A stretch of 64,000 nucleotides of DNA from Entonaema liquescens. Taxonomy: Eukaryota; Ascomycota; Sordariomycetes; Xylariales; Xylariaceae. This document shows, piece by piece, positions 1 through 12,061 of this stretch. The notes beneath the pieces were generated by a model. The model ran no database searches and had not been told where the DNA came from. It saw only the letters and a program-made list of their open reading frames with translations. The translations under genes were made by a program, and so were the position numbers. The first letter of the stretch is position 1. Each line of letters starts with the position of its first letter. Location: NCBI GenBank assembly GCA_902805475.1, contig CADCSX010000011.1, positions 1,479,203 to 1,543,202 of the forward strand, in the 5' to 3' direction.

Positions 1-269
1 TTCAATCATATTGTTGAGGTACTTGGCAATGGAGGACACTTGGATAGGTATATACTAAAATGTCTGGAGAAGAACTTTAGGGAGCTTGTGGATCGTGGAT
101 ATGTTAGGGGAGCTGTTGTTTGGTGATGGCTGAGAGGATCCTATAGTATTATCATTTCAGTAAAGAACCTGCTGAAATATAGGCCTTAGTGCAGGCTAGC
201 AACTAACCTCATTGGGCTAAAAGTAACGTTGAGATATAGGTTGTAAAAACTAACTGGATCCTCACCAAT

Positions 270-368
270 GGCAAGATGGCCGAGTTGGTTATGGCGTGAG
301 GTTAAGGTCACCTTAATTCCTACATCCTCATGGAGCAATCCGCGTGGGTTCAAGTCCCACTCTTGTCA
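270..368 (+). tRNA. tRNA-Leu(AAG) with a 17-nt intron
   Basis: The acceptor stem (GGCAAGA at 270 with TCTTGTC at 361-367) and the T arm (GTGGG-TTCAAGT-CCCAC) pair fully, allowing one G-U. The anticodon stem TGAGG (297-301) pairs with CCTCA (326-330). A GGA/TCC stem forms the long variable arm of a class II tRNA. Placing a canonical 7-nt loop gives anticodon AAG at 304-306 and an intron at 308-324, one base 3' of the anticodon, the usual eukaryotic position. CCTTAA inside the intron is perfectly complementary to the TTAAGG anticodon-loop segment, the expected anticodon-intron helix. T runs from about 375 fit Pol III termination. Seen directly; identity follows from tRNA rules. Confidence 0.93.
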
Positions 369-1192
369 CACATTTACTTTTTTACTTTTTTCTATATTTT
401 TGACCAACCTTCTTTTTCTTCTTTTTTACTAGCTTTGTACTTTATTATCAAAGACCCATCACTGTGTAGTGAGGGATGTTGATATTACATAATTATCAGC
501 TCTTTCCGGCCGATCTATTATTTTAACATGCTAGACAATAAACACCCGAGGTTCGGGTTCGGGTTCGGTTTTGAGAAGGGTTATCTAATTGCACATGCTT
601 AAAATATTTTTATAGACAATGGTTACACGATGTAAGGAACGATGTAATAGCATAGATTTATGTTAGTTGACTGTGTAGGTATGTAGTTGTGGGCGCGGGG
701 TACTATTTCTCAACATCTATAAAAGTTGGGGATTCAGCTTTTCAATGTTGCTAAACCCCGTAGTTATTGTTTACAGCAAACGTATCTCCACTAATATACT
801 TGTCAATTAGTAAACCACCTAGATCTGTCCCGTCTATACTAAATCCCGATTTACCTAGGCTGAGAATAAAGAAGTAACTGTGAAACAAGAAATGGGAATT
901 ATATTGACCCTACCTAGGTAAACATTTTAAAGGTTGCTGACTGATATCATAATTTTCGAGTTCTGGAGTTCTGGGGTTCTGGGGTCTCTTCCCCGCCATT
1001 GGCCGCATGTAACCGGGCTTTAATGCTGCAAGTTTAATCGTACCGAGGGATTAAGGGTCGGCCTCCAAATTCACCGGGCCCTGTATTTCCTTCTTTAGAA
1101 GAGCTTCCCCAGGCCCTTAAACCTTCGAAGAAAAAAAAACTCCCCATTGGAGACGTTGGCCTGCCATTTGTTGAGTCCACGGCCAATGCAAA
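369..1192. other. Intergenic, no gene seen
   Basis: No conserved reading frame was found. It holds T-rich tRNA downstream sequence, a short GGTTCG-type repeat near 548-573 and the exact palindrome TACCTAGGTA at 911-920. The last 150 bases should contain the promoter and leader of the dehydratase gene. Confidence 0.6.
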
Positions 1193-3044
1193 ATGTCTTC
1201 AGTCAATCGTAGTCTCCTATCAGCCTCCCGCTCGTTACGTTTACAATCAAGGACTGTCTTGCAAAGAACATCCCCTTTAAGCGTATCTTCACGCGCATTG
1301 ACGACGAAGCTTGGAGCTACGATACGACTAAGCCACCCCGCCTACGCCCGTTCTCCCGCTTCGTTCTCCCCATTTTCAACGACCACCGCTCAACGATCCG
1401 CTCCCCCGATGCCTCAAGAAGCAAGAGAGTATGACCCCGAGGTTAGGGATATCGCTAATTACGCCACTAAGCCAATTAACTCCGAATTAGCTGTAAGTGT
1501 TCCTTATCTCGTATCGTCTTGCATCGTCTTATAATCGTCTTATATCGTGAAAATTGGCGGGGTATAGGGTAGGGCTGACATGTAATCTACAATTAGTTTG
1601 ACACTGCGCGATGGGTCTTCCTTGATACTCTAGGCTGTGGGCTTGAGGGTTTACGGTTCAAGGAATGCGCCAAACTGCTTGGCCCAATTGTCCCGGGAAC
1701 CGTTGTCCCTAATGGCAGCAGGGTCCCTGGTACCGACTTTATCCTCGACCCCGTTAATGGTGCTTTCAACATCGGTGCTGCGATTCGATGGCTTGATTAC
1801 AATGACTGCTGGCTGGCTGCCGAATGGGGACACCCCTCAGATAACTTGGGTGCTATCTTAGCCGTTGCCGACTGGGTCAATCGCACCAACAAAGCCGGTG
1901 GTAACCTGGCCGGAGGCAAGATCTTTACCGTTAAGGATGTCCTTGAGGGTATGATCAAGGCGCATGAGATCCAGGGTTGTCTAGCACTACTCAACTCGTA
2001 TAACAAGGTCGGTCTCGATCATGTTGTGCTTGTAAAAGTTGCCAGCACCGCAGTTGTGTCCCATATGCTCGGATTAAGCGAGAAGCAGATTGCCGACGCA
2101 GTCACCCAGGCCTGGGTTGATGGTCAGAGTCTGCGAACTTACCGACACTCTCCGAACACCATGTCTCGAAAATCGTGGGCTGCCGGTGATGCTTGTCAGA
2201 GAGCTGTCAACCTTGCGTTGAAGGTTGCGAAGGGCGAGCCTGGTATTCCTACTGTCTTATCTGCACCGGTATGGGGTTTCTACGACGTACTATTCAAGGG
2301 CAACAAATTCGAGTTCCAGCGCCCTTACGGTAGTTACGTGATGGAGAACGTTCTCTTCAAAGTCTCTTATCCAGGTTCGTACTCTCATAAGCTTTCGAGG
2401 TCTTCGCTCTGCTAATATGTCTCCTACCAGCCGAATTCCACTCGCAGACTGCGGTGGAGGCCTCCCAAAAGATCCACAACAAGCTAAAGGAGCTAGGTAA
2501 ATCTGCAGCTGATATCAAGGGCATTACCTGCAGGACGCATGAGGCATGCATCCGGATTATTGACAAGCAGTTCAAGCCGATGGACAACTTCGCTGACCGC
2601 GACCACTGTATCCAGTACATGTGCTCGGTCATGCTCGTATTTGGGCGCTTGGAGGCGACTGATTATACCGACGGCAGCGAGGCGGCCACGTCCCCATTAG
2701 TCGAGTCTCTCCGCCAGAAGATCAAGTGTGTCGAGGACCCGCAGTTCACCAAGGACTACCATGACCCTGAGCTACGTACTATTTCCAACGCACTGACAGT
2801 TGAGCTGAATGATGGCACCGTCTTGGATGAGGTTGTCGTCGAGGCTCCTCTAGGACACCGCTTAAGGAGAGAAGAGGCCAAGCCGCATATCCTGGCCAAA
2901 TATAAGCGACACTTGGGACCGCACTTCTCCGAGTCTCAAGTTAAGGAACTTATCGACCTAGGAATGGACGGCAAGAAGCTGGAGGCTACAGCTGTGGACG
3001 AATACGTTGATAAATATGTCGTGAAGAATAGCCCATTTGTTTAG
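1193..3044 (+). CDS. prpD: 2-methylcitrate dehydratase (PrpD/MmgE family), mitochondrial
   Basis: Probably dehydrates 2-methylcitrate to 2-methyl-cis-aconitate in the methylcitrate cycle, which removes toxic propionyl-CoA. Three exons: 1193-1492, 1597-2374 and 2431-3044, giving about 563 aa, normal for fungal members. Introns are GTAAGT..TAG and GTTCGT..CAG, the second with a GCTAAT branch-like site. The first ~70 residues are rich in Arg, Ser and Thr and lack acids, as in a mitochondrial presequence; the conserved part begins near MPQEAREYDPEVRDIANYA. Family blocks include WLDYNDCWLAAEWGHPSDN, AVADWVNR, the SRKSWAAGDACQRAVNLAL segment and a C-terminal GHRLRREEAKP. The first in-frame ATG precedes the presequence, so it was taken as start. 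The frame is intact across both junctions. Confidence 0.9.
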
Positions 3045-3754
3045 ATTTGCGAGTATATTTAGAAAGGCGTTGGAAGCCAAGAGATCAAGAGATACCTTAG
3101 TACCTACCTACATACATACAAAAATACCTTGCCGTATAGGTAATATCAACATACACTAGGTACTTTTTTAATGTTGTTTTTTACGCGGAAAAAAAAAAGA
3201 GAGAAATATACGACAACGTCACCCAAGTTATTAAGTCACATAACTTTTCTGAGGGTACATATATACGGCACATACCTAATGCAGGTACTTTACCCTTTGG
3301 GTTACATAAAGTCAAGTCATGTGGTTCCTCGTAAGGAAATATATGGACTAGATACATTAAATGGATCATTGATGGGAATGTTTCATTTGGGGGGTTATGC
3401 ACAGCCACTATTTCGTGCACTGAAAGGGCCTTAAGGAGCCCTGGGCGCGGGGCTTTGCCTCTGCCCGTTTCCCGTTTCCCGTTCCCCGTTTCCCGTCATT
3501 CCACCAACAATCTGCTGCCTGTCTTCCGAGTGGCCGCACTTTAAAAGTAACAATACGCTTTCTACTTTGGTTAGCATTTCTTCTATTAGAGGCTTTGATA
3601 ACTAATCGCATTGGGAAATTCCCTTCCATAATACACATTTCCTTAAGCTGATGAAATAAGGAGTAATTGTAGTCGTCACTTTCCCGACGGCTCTTATTAC
3701 AGTCTTACGACTGGATATTACCATTTAAACAGATAGTCAACTTATCTTGACAAA
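3045..3754. other. Intergenic with a short CCCGTTT tandem tract
   Basis: No gene is supported; the open frames here lack any recognisable domain. A heptamer CCCGTTT is repeated about five times, imperfectly, at 3464-3496. The rest holds the 3' end of the dehydratase transcript and the promoter of the SH3 gene. Confidence 0.6.
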
Positions 3755-4638
3755 ATGGTTACTCTCGATCGCCAGGAGATCATTGCGACCAACAAGTCGC
3801 TCCGTCTCATCAAGAATGTATGTACCCAATATTCGGTCTTACTTCATTAAAACCTGTGGATTTATTACTGACTGGTTCCCAGGAGCTTGAGCATCTTCTT
3901 GAGAAGGGGGTTCTGACGGACGATGTATTCGACTCAATTCATAGAACGCTCCCTGCGGAGACCTCTCTCTCCGGCGCGCCTACGCCAGCAGCACGAGGAG
4001 CCTCTGTCGCTTCGCCGCCCCCAGGCCCTCCGCCGCAACAGACACCACCTGTTCATTCCATGGCCAACTTAGCCATTAACCAAAACCCGACACCTTCACC
4101 CGCGCCTCCGGCTTACAACTCGACTGGTCCACCCTCGCTCCCCGCTCGCACAGGACCTCCGGCGCCGCCCCCTACGAAACCGATCATCGCACACGCAAAA
4201 GCGCTTTACAAGTATCAGGCCGCTGACGACCGGGATTTATCGTTCGAGTGCGAAGATAAGATTGCCGTGTACGAATACATGAATGATGACTGGTGGATGG
4301 GACGCAACAAGCGAACGAACGCCGAGGGTATCTTCCCCAAGAACTACGTTGAGATAGACCACAGTGAGAAGTCGGGCTTTTACGCCCCTCCCCAACCGGT
4401 GTACGCTACACCTACACCGGGAGGCAATGGATACCCCCCGCCGCCGCAGGCCCAGAACCCGTATAATGCGCAAGTTCCCCCTATGGCCGTGGCACAAGGA
4501 GGTGGTGGTCCCAGCACGCCCAGCGAGCCGAGTAAGATGGAACAGAATGGTAAGAAGTTTGGCAAGAAATTGGGAAATGCCGCTATTTTCGGTGCTGGTG
4601 CTACACTTGGTGGTAAAATTGTGAACGGCATTTTCTAG
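3755..4638 (+). CDS. SH3-domain protein of the Lsb1/Lsb2(Pin3) type
   Basis: Two exons, 3755-3817 and 3883-4638, give 272 aa. The intron is GTATGT..CAG with a TTACTGAC branch-like site. The N-terminal helical part (MVTLDRQEIIATNKSLRLIK, then ELEHLLEKGVLTDDVFDSIH) matches the Lsb1/Pin3 family, whose yeast members bind Las17/WASP and affect actin patches and prion induction. A Pro/Ala/Ser linker follows. One SH3 domain lies at about residues 128-180 (ALYKYQAADDRDLSFECED, then DDWWMGRN and EGIFPKNYVEI), carrying the conserved ALYxY, WW and PxNYV positions. A second Pro/Tyr-rich stretch ends in a Gly-rich tail. The family is clear; the actin role is inferred from yeast. Confidence 0.85.
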
Positions 4639-5145
4639 ATTGAATTTATGACGACTCTGGTTTGTAGGTTGTTACTATTGCTATTACCAACCGTACTGAA
4701 TTATAGTAGGATTGCAGTGGTAGTCCATGCTTGGGTTAATGGTATGAGGATTCCATAGGGTTTTAGGTCTGGTGGTTTCGGGATAAGCCAATTTACATTT
4801 ATCGCCTACCTAGATGTAGGGAATTATATAGGTATTGATGACTTATTCTTTTTTTATCGAGTGCCTCGTGTGCTATCTGGGTAGCTCATGCTTAATAGGC
4901 GTTATAGATAGACGTATATACATTATATGTGCACATTTACCCAACCATAGAAGGGTGCAATTGCTAGGAATATTATATGCCTTAGGTATCGATTAGCTTC
5001 AGAACTTGCATATTATTTACCTAGGCATCCAGCACGCGCCATGGCACTAACAAGGTGGTATCTATACCTATAGGTAGATAATCTTGTACCATTCACGTTC
5101 ACTTACACGATAACGCCTACCATACTCACTACATCCTCATTCACC
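4639..5145. other. Intergenic, no gene seen
   Basis: AT-leaning spacer with many partial TACCTAGG-like words and no supported frame. It separates the SH3 gene from the F-box gene. Confidence 0.6.
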
Positions 5146-8100
5146 ATGTCTACTAAGGCTAGATTTTGCCCTCTTTGCGATGTCCTAGTCGATCCATGGC
5201 TAAACCCTCATGACAATCTAACAGTAGCGAATCCCGATTATCGTCTTAATTGGTTACAAGCTGTTCGAGCCTGTACGTATTAAAAATAATTATAGGCCAA
5301 GCTTATAACATTTCATTATGTCTAACACTTCTCTTTTAGTACGAACTAGAAGAGGACTTGAAGAGCCTTTTATAACGGGCGTTGGATGGCTTGACATAGA
5401 GGGAAACGTCAAATCTCCTCTCGAGTATGATGGCCACTACCATGACTATGAGCCGCAACAAGATCTACATCCTGATTTCGCAATACATCGAGTCGGGTAT
5501 CCACAACATGAGCCTGCCGAGTACTGGTGTTATGTCCTCCATGATGCTTGTTGGGAGCTCCTCAAAGATCGTATTGATCATGATCACCAGGTTTCTGCTA
5601 GCACTCTGGCTCGTCATCTATTTGCTATACTGTTCAATACTCCTGTAAGCGCTGAGAGCGAGGCTCTAGTACCTGGTCATGACTACGGGCACGCCAGTCA
5701 ATTTCACCCTCGCGATGGAGAACTGAATAGCCGTTATTTTACTCGCGTGAATTCGACCAGTTACTCTTTTATAACGGGCGATATAACCGAGGAGTTTACA
5801 CCCAATGAAGAAAGCCTTGAAGATGAAGTTAAATCTTTCTACGCTAACTTGGAAAACTCTTGCACGATGCATAGGGAATACTCTCAGCCAGATCCTTTCC
5901 TACGTCTACCTAGAGAGGTCATCATACTTATCCTTACCCATCTACCAAGCCGAGACGTTTGCAACTTACGACTGTCTTCGAGGTACACGGCCGACCTTTC
6001 CTCCCCGAAGTTGCTCGATCAGAAATTCTGGTCCAGCCGGTTCGATCCAGAATTTGAGATGGGATTCGTCTTTGCCGGCCCTTCCAACCCAAGGCCCACT
6101 GAACCCGCAGACTGGCGCACGTTATATCTCAAAGCCGTACGTATGGAATCTTCGTATAAGCCCTCTGTTTTGTTTTTCCTGTCAAACCGCTTGTATCAAC
6201 TTGGATACTCGTCTACTCCCGCTTCGTCTACCCCCTATGTTTCTATGTAGACCTGCATCGAACCAATTTTTGAGCATAAGTTGCGGGAGGTAAATTAATA
6301 ATACTCATATGCTTAGAGAGGAGGCTTGAAGTCGGACTGGTTCCATGGGCTAAGAAACCGATGCCGCGTTTGGCAAATATTCCAGCATATGAATGATGCC
6401 TTGTACGTACGTCTGGAAAACGATCCGTGCTTAGACGACCCCCCGTATCGTAACTTGCAGTGGTTCCCGCGGAATACAGTGTATGCAGAGGCATCCTTCT
6501 ACTCTGGCGATGCAAACATTACAGAGCCGTTATCACTGAGTTGTAGACTCTTCAAGCGCCAGGACTTTCTTTGGCATCATTCAGTCTCCATAACCCGACG
6601 GTTACGAGCTTCATTTGTTTATTCAAATGGAAAAACATATCTCAGTGGTTTCCGCTTCTTGGATGCTAATTCAAAGAGCCTCGCCTATGGTAAGGCTGGA
6701 TTTATTAATCCACGTAATGAACAGGAGATATCTTTGGAACCTCAGAGTTCTATAAGCTATATTGAGGCTATCATAGAGGCGAAAGGCCTAATCGGGCTAC
6801 GCCTTCATATTCAGGGGCTTCAAAGCTCATACTCTGTCTCAATAGGAGACATGAAACTTATCAATCCTAGGAGCGGGATATGTATATTAACACCGGACTG
6901 CAATACGCAATGTATCGGCTTTCACCTTGCGCTCGACGTAGGTCGGAGGAGATATCTACAATGCACAACATAGCTAATTCTTACGCCAGGCCTGCAAAAT
7001 CATCTCCATCTCACTTATAGAGAAACCTGCCACAACTCCCCCTTCATCCATCGAACCCCCCTATCCAATGGACATTTGGAATCCGAGTATTCCAAAAGCA
7101 TTTCCGGGGTGGCATTCCATTCCTCGCCCTCCACAGTACTTCAACTTGTGTCTCAATATGGACTTTGGTGGAACTGATGGACAACTACTACGATCGTTGA
7201 CTATGATTAACGTGTTTATGGGAAAGTATCCTTCGGTGTTCACGGGCGTTTCTTTCAATTATATAGATGGAAGCGAGCGCTCCTATGGACGTAAGAGCTT
7301 TACAAATAATGTGAACGGTCTAGTCGACACGCCAGCAATCCGGCAATGCTTCCCAATTGATGGGCCGGGTGGTGAGAATATAACCAAGATCACGGTTTAC
7401 TATTCTCCAAATACAATCCAGGCCATCACGGTATGATCTGTCCACTTTTAACTTTATCGTCTTGGGTAGCATATTTGCAATAAGGGTGCCTTTTAAACTA
7501 TATATTACTAACAAGTCTATCCTTGTCCTAGATTACCACCAGCCTAGGAAGGGAGAAACAACTTCGTCTCTATGGTAAAGAATCCACAGAGGCGGTTGAG
7601 GAGAATAGCTACGTGCTGCAAGCTGAGTCGGGAACGTGTTTCACGACATTCTACGCAAAGATCCAGGTAGGAGATACGTGACCAAATTAGACTGCTCGTA
7701 TCTAGCTAAACATCCCCTCAAGTCACCCTTAGGACACTTCCAAGATTTCTCTGCACAATGCCAGACCATCAAAGCAGACCCGCAGCTACCTCTCACTGAG
7801 AAATCGGATGTCTCCCACTTTATTCCAATCACTTCAGAGACACTAGATTCAGCTGAAGATATGCTGACGTATTCTGGGGGTTTTGCCGTCACCACCGCGG
7901 ATCTATCACGCGTTCGAAGAATCCGCGTCTCGGTAGGGAATAGAAAGAAGATCAGTTCATCAAGCCATGTAACAGGTCTCTGGCTCGAATACCATGACTC
8001 TACTATACCAGCCATCGTAGGCCAATGGGAAAATGAGATCGGTGCGTTAAACATTCCTCCGGGAGATCGAATATTAGAAGTGATAACGTGGCACGATTGC

Positions 8101-9180
8101 ACAGATCCCTATAAGCGAGTCAAGTACGGCTCACTCAGGAAGCTTGAAATCAGAACCGTCCAGGGCATCAAAAAGGAGTTCCCGGAATACCATAACGGCG
8201 GAGAAATATGCTTAGAGTATCGAGAGAATCCATACGAAACCCTAGTCAGTCCTCCCATATATTACCTAGAGGTGACACTTGTTACTAACTAGGAAATAAA
8301 GAGCAGCATCCTCTGGGTATATAGCCATAAAGTAAGTATTCCTGGTGTTGCTCTCTGGTCCCCTCGGTATTGCCCCTAAGCTTCCTCTAAAGTGTAGATA
8401 AATTGCCACTTGAGAACTGTTGTAATCTGAACGCCCCCGGTTTAACTCTTCTCTAAGAAAACCTATTGGTACTAATATTTTTTTTACTATAGTGGGACCA
8501 TATCCGCGTCTTTTATACGCCGAAGTTGGATAAGCTTAGCCCACGACTACTCATAGGTTCAGCTAATTTCGTACCTCCTTCATGGTCCGTCTTGCAGAGG
8601 GTGTTTATGCAGGATACGCGTGAGGACGGATACTCGAATCCCGTTATAGCTATTGAAACCACTTTCAGGCAGATCACAAACGAAATATGTGGTCTCAACT
8701 TTATCTACGAAGATGGAAGGTCTCTGACTCTCGGCATAAGCGTGAAGGGGGCAAAAAGAATAGTCATTTCTCCCGACGACAAGTTAGCCCGATTGGAGAT
8801 AGGAGGCGGCCGGCATCATCATATCCTGTATATGAATGTGAGTTTGGTTACCTATGAATTGATGTTGATCGCGAATTACCTAGTGGCTGTTACTAATGAT
8901 TATTCTCTAGTTCTTAACAACCTCCGGCCGAAAGTTGGACCTGTCCAGGTTGAGTCTTGAAACGATCAACAAGCGTGTCGTTAATCGGACAATATATATC
9001 CTTGATCCATCTTGCCCTGATCAACCTAGCGTTGCTGGGGCAAAGCTTTGCCAAATTCCCGGGGGAGCTGGTGCACTCACAGGTTTCTGGACATTGCCAA
9101 GACATCGTGGAGGTCTTTTCTATGGCAGATTCGGGCCAATCTTCGAAAGTCACAACGAAGACACGCAGACAGGAAGCTAG
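5146..9180 (+). CDS. Large fungal F-box protein with repeated C-terminal beta-type modules
   Basis: Nine exons by frame and splice signals: 5146-5272, 5340-6136, 6317-6937, 6990-7430, 7532-7666, 7765-8244, about 8302-8331, 8493-8837 and 8911-9180, roughly 1080 aa. The N terminus has a CPLCD pair. An F-box (FLRLPREVIILILTHLPSRD) sits near residues 229-270, so the protein may be an SCF ubiquitin-ligase substrate receptor. The rest repeats a pattern of Ser/Tyr-rich beta segments ending in lines such as KITVYYSPNTIQAIT and GDRILEVITWHD, as in large fungal F-box families of unknown ligand. The junction near 8245-8301 is the weak point: the donor is GTCAGT, and TTACTAAC directly abuts an in-frame TAG, so either the acceptor is the AAAG at 8301 or the gene has a nonsense codon. 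The other junctions keep frame. The modules' function is not known to me. Confidence 0.72.
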
Positions 9181-10155
9181 GGCTAACTAAAATCGCATGC
9201 TGTTCAAGTGTGCACATGCCTCACGTTCAGCAAATCAAGTAGCACACATACTTGCAAACGGCTTCAAATATTCGTACCAGTGGGGATATGTCTGGATAGC
9301 ATTTCTTACGATAGAATACCCCTGACTCGTGAATTAGAGTCTCAATTCAAAATAGAACTATGCATGGCCGCCCAGCCAGCCCTGCCCGGGACCTGGACTT
9401 TAGTAACCCCTCGTCTCGTCCAGAAAACCTGGCCTTCTGATGTCTTCAATAATTTTCGTCGATGGTGAAAGAGTTGTCTGGGTTTCTATCTGACAGTACC
9501 AAGAATATGACCAGTCGAGAATATGGCGACTTGAAAATGACTCGACATACGGGCTGAGGCAGTATCGGCTGGCAACAGGCTCTTGACCGTTTGATGTGTA
9601 TTACCCTTGAGATGGTAGTAAAATAAAGGAATGTGTAAATCTTAACAGCCTCACTCTGACTGATGTGAGAAGCCGAATAAATGAGCTGTTTACTTCGGCA
9701 GAATTACTGGAATGGGTAATTCTATCAATGTCAGGAGCCGTTTGATTCGTTTGAGCTACAATACTTGCTCGCGCGTAGGAGGCTGCGGTGGAAGCCTCAC
9801 GATTTTCCGATTCAAGGGCTGGCTTGTAAGATAGAGATGAAGCCCGAAGAGGAGACGTTGAGCTAGGAAACACTCATAGATTCTACGAGCATCGTGCTCA
9901 GGCAATACAAGTCTATGTGATGAATATAAGACCCCTAACTTCATCTCAAACACTAGAGGTAAAGACACTAGGTTGCACTCGGTAACTCGATTCATACAAT
10001 CACCGTGCTTGATTAACGCCTTTCAAATAATAGTAAGTTATTCTTAATTCATAAGGAAGTTGTTGTCTATATATAAACATAGACGGTGGCCTGTTCCTAG
10101 TGCGTTCTTCTAACATGGTATGATTTACTAATGTTGCTTGAAGGTAATAATCAGT
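9181..10155. other. Intergenic, no supported gene
   Basis: Several short open frames occur on both strands, but none shows a domain, splice structure or codon pattern that would support it. Confidence 0.5.
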
Positions 10156-11024
10156 ATGTTCGAAACATTTCTTACAGCGCTGCGAAGCTTCCTTTCCAGA
10201 ATCAACTTCAGTAGTATTCTGTCTCTCTCCTTATTTGGTTGGGGCAGTAGAACAAGAGGTGCAGGTAGCCTAGATCGAAGACAAATTGAAACCGTTGACA
10301 CAACGGGTTCTTGGCTCCCAAGGGTCGTGCAGGATACGTCAACGGGGTTTTATAAATCATATCGCTCCAATGAACTATCTATCATCTTCATACTGGGAGC
10401 ACCCGGTACTGGGAAAGGTACACTTTCGACCTTTCTTATTTCGAGACTTCCTAGCCTAACTTACCTATCCTATGGCGACATGATTCGTTATCAAGATGGA
10501 ATAACTGGCTCTGAGGTCAGTAGTTTGCCGCGGCGCAAGGGCACTAATAAGCCTGATATTCATGCGTCTTTAGCGGTCAAGTTAATCCAGGATGTGATCG
10601 AGACCGGAGGGAAACAATATGGCCAGTTAATTTGGCTCGTCGACGGTTTCCCGCGCGAAGAACGCCACGTAGCGGAGTGGATAGCTCAAATGCCACGGGC
10701 TCGTTGCGTCTTTTACTTGTCCTGCCCTCCTGAGGTGTCGCTTGCACGTGTGCTCGGACGAGCCTCAACATCGGGGCGGCCGGAAGACGGAGACGAAGAG
10801 GCGGCGCGGGAGAGAATTACGCGGTCCATTGCGGAGAGCGAAGCGATGCTTGTCGCCCTTGAAGGATCGGACATGAAAATCATTCGAGTGGATGCTAATA
10901 GAGACCCTCAAATTGTACGGGAGGAAGTTCTTCAGAAAATTCGAGTGAGTTTACGAAATGATATTAATGCAAAAACTAATAACATCATTTTTAATGTGTG
11001 TGTGAACAGAAGATCCTTGTATGA
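10156..11024 (+). CDS. Adenylate kinase-family nucleoside-monophosphate kinase (UMP-CMP kinase-like)
   Basis: Two exons, 10156-10944 and 11010-11024, give 267 aa; the second adds only KILV and the stop. The intron is GTGAGT..CAG. The P-loop GAPGTGKGT is at residues 81-89, followed by the NMP-binding YGDMIR, the core LVDGFPRE and a short lid with TSGRPED like that of UMP-CMP kinases rather than long-lid adenylate kinases. Predicted reaction: phosphate transfer from ATP to a pyrimidine or adenine monophosphate. Unusual is the ~80-residue N-terminal extension with a hydrophobic FSSILSLSLFGWG stretch, which could be a targeting or membrane segment. The ATG at 10156 is the first in frame. Its divergence suggests an accessory paralogue rather than the housekeeping enzyme. 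Confidence 0.78.
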
Positions 11025-11634
11025 CCGAAAGGGCAGTAGGTGAACGCCGGGAGCTAAGGTACGTAATGTAAGCTCTTGTCTTTGACATGTGCCAACTGAA
11101 GACGGCGAAACGCGATCTTGGTTGATATCTTGGCCTCTGAAAGGCGTTTGCTAGTCGGGTAAAACAAGAAAAGAAAAGAAAAGAAAAAAAATCAAAAAAA
11201 TCTGCAATTGTGGCAGAAATATGTGGATAGCGAGATTTAAAAGACCATTCAGCATTTAGATAGTTAATAAAATTTATTTCTATTATTTCTATCTATTATT
11301 TCTATCTATTATTTCTATTATACCAGGATCCATCCCGTAGCTTCAAAAAAAAGATTTCTCTACTAAGATTTGGAGGCGGACGGGCGGATTTAGAACTTGA
11401 CCTTGAAATTCATTAACTAAGCTAAAAAAGGCGGAAAGACTTCTCTTGGTCGGGTGAAGTCGGGTCGCAAGCTTGAATTGTTACTTAATGATGCCCCGTA
11501 ACATTCCAACAGGTAGCAGGGCTCAGCTGGCTCGACTCGCTGACCCCTGATCATACGATAATCAATAGCATAGTGATTCAGGAACACGCCACCACAAGCC
11601 CGCTTTTTTCTCCTTCTTTTGATTTTTCGCAAGA
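11025..11634. repeat. Intergenic with simple repeats
   Basis: No gene seen. An AAAAG tract lies near 11165-11190, and a 13-base unit built on TATTATTTCTATC is repeated at about 11281-11325. The segment ends with the left target duplication TTCGCAAGA (11626-11634) of the transposon that follows. Confidence 0.6.
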
Positions 11635-11696
11635 CAGTAACGTTAAAAGGCCAGGTAAAATTTAATAAAAGGCCAACCCATCCACTTTTCCACGTG
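11635..11696 (+). repeat. Left terminal inverted repeat
   Basis: 62 bases, ending in CCACGTG. It carries one extra C relative to the right end and pairs with 12373-12433 in inverse orientation. Confidence 0.88.
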
Positions 11697-11699
11697 CGG

Positions 11700-11815
11700 T
11701 AAGCTACCACGAGCCACCACAAGCCACCACCGCAAACCACTATCACGAACCACCATCGCGAACCATTATCGCGAACTATTATTACGAATTATTACCGTAA
11801 ATTATTCCCGTAAAA
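11700..11815. repeat. Degenerate ~12-bp subterminal array
   Basis: Successive units resembling ACCACCACGAGCC, ACCATCGCGAACC, ATTATCGCGAACT and ATTACCGTAAATT follow one another. They become progressively poorer in C and G towards the AT core of the element. Confidence 0.65.
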
Positions 11816-12061
11816 AAAAAATTATTAATTATTAATTATTATAATTATATTTTTTATAATTAAATTAAAATAATTATAAATATATAAAAAATATTAATAT
11901 ATTTTATTATAAAATAAATTTTAAATTTAATTATATAATTTTATTACGTAATTATATTTTTAATATATTAATTTATTAAATATTATATTTTTAATAAAAA
12001 AATAAAAAATATTTTAATTATATAATTATATTATATATTAATATATTTATTTTTTAATTTA

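Noticed and set aside
3464..3496. CCCGTTT tract as a telomere-like repeat
   Set aside because: The unit is not the TTAGGG/CCCTAA type of filamentous fungi, and it is short and imperfect.
7636..7732. Reading the F-box gene straight through 7636-7732
   Set aside because: The frame there does not join the upstream exon; the CCAG at 7764 with donor at 7667 is the only acceptor that keeps both sides in frame.
10115..10170. An earlier start ATG joined by a tiny intron to the nucleotide kinase frame
   Set aside because: The would-be intron is under 30 bases, too short for fungal splicing; the ATG at 10156 is in frame without it.
11417..11746. Minus-strand 109-codon open frame
   Set aside because: It crosses the edge and inverted repeat of the transposon and has no domain.
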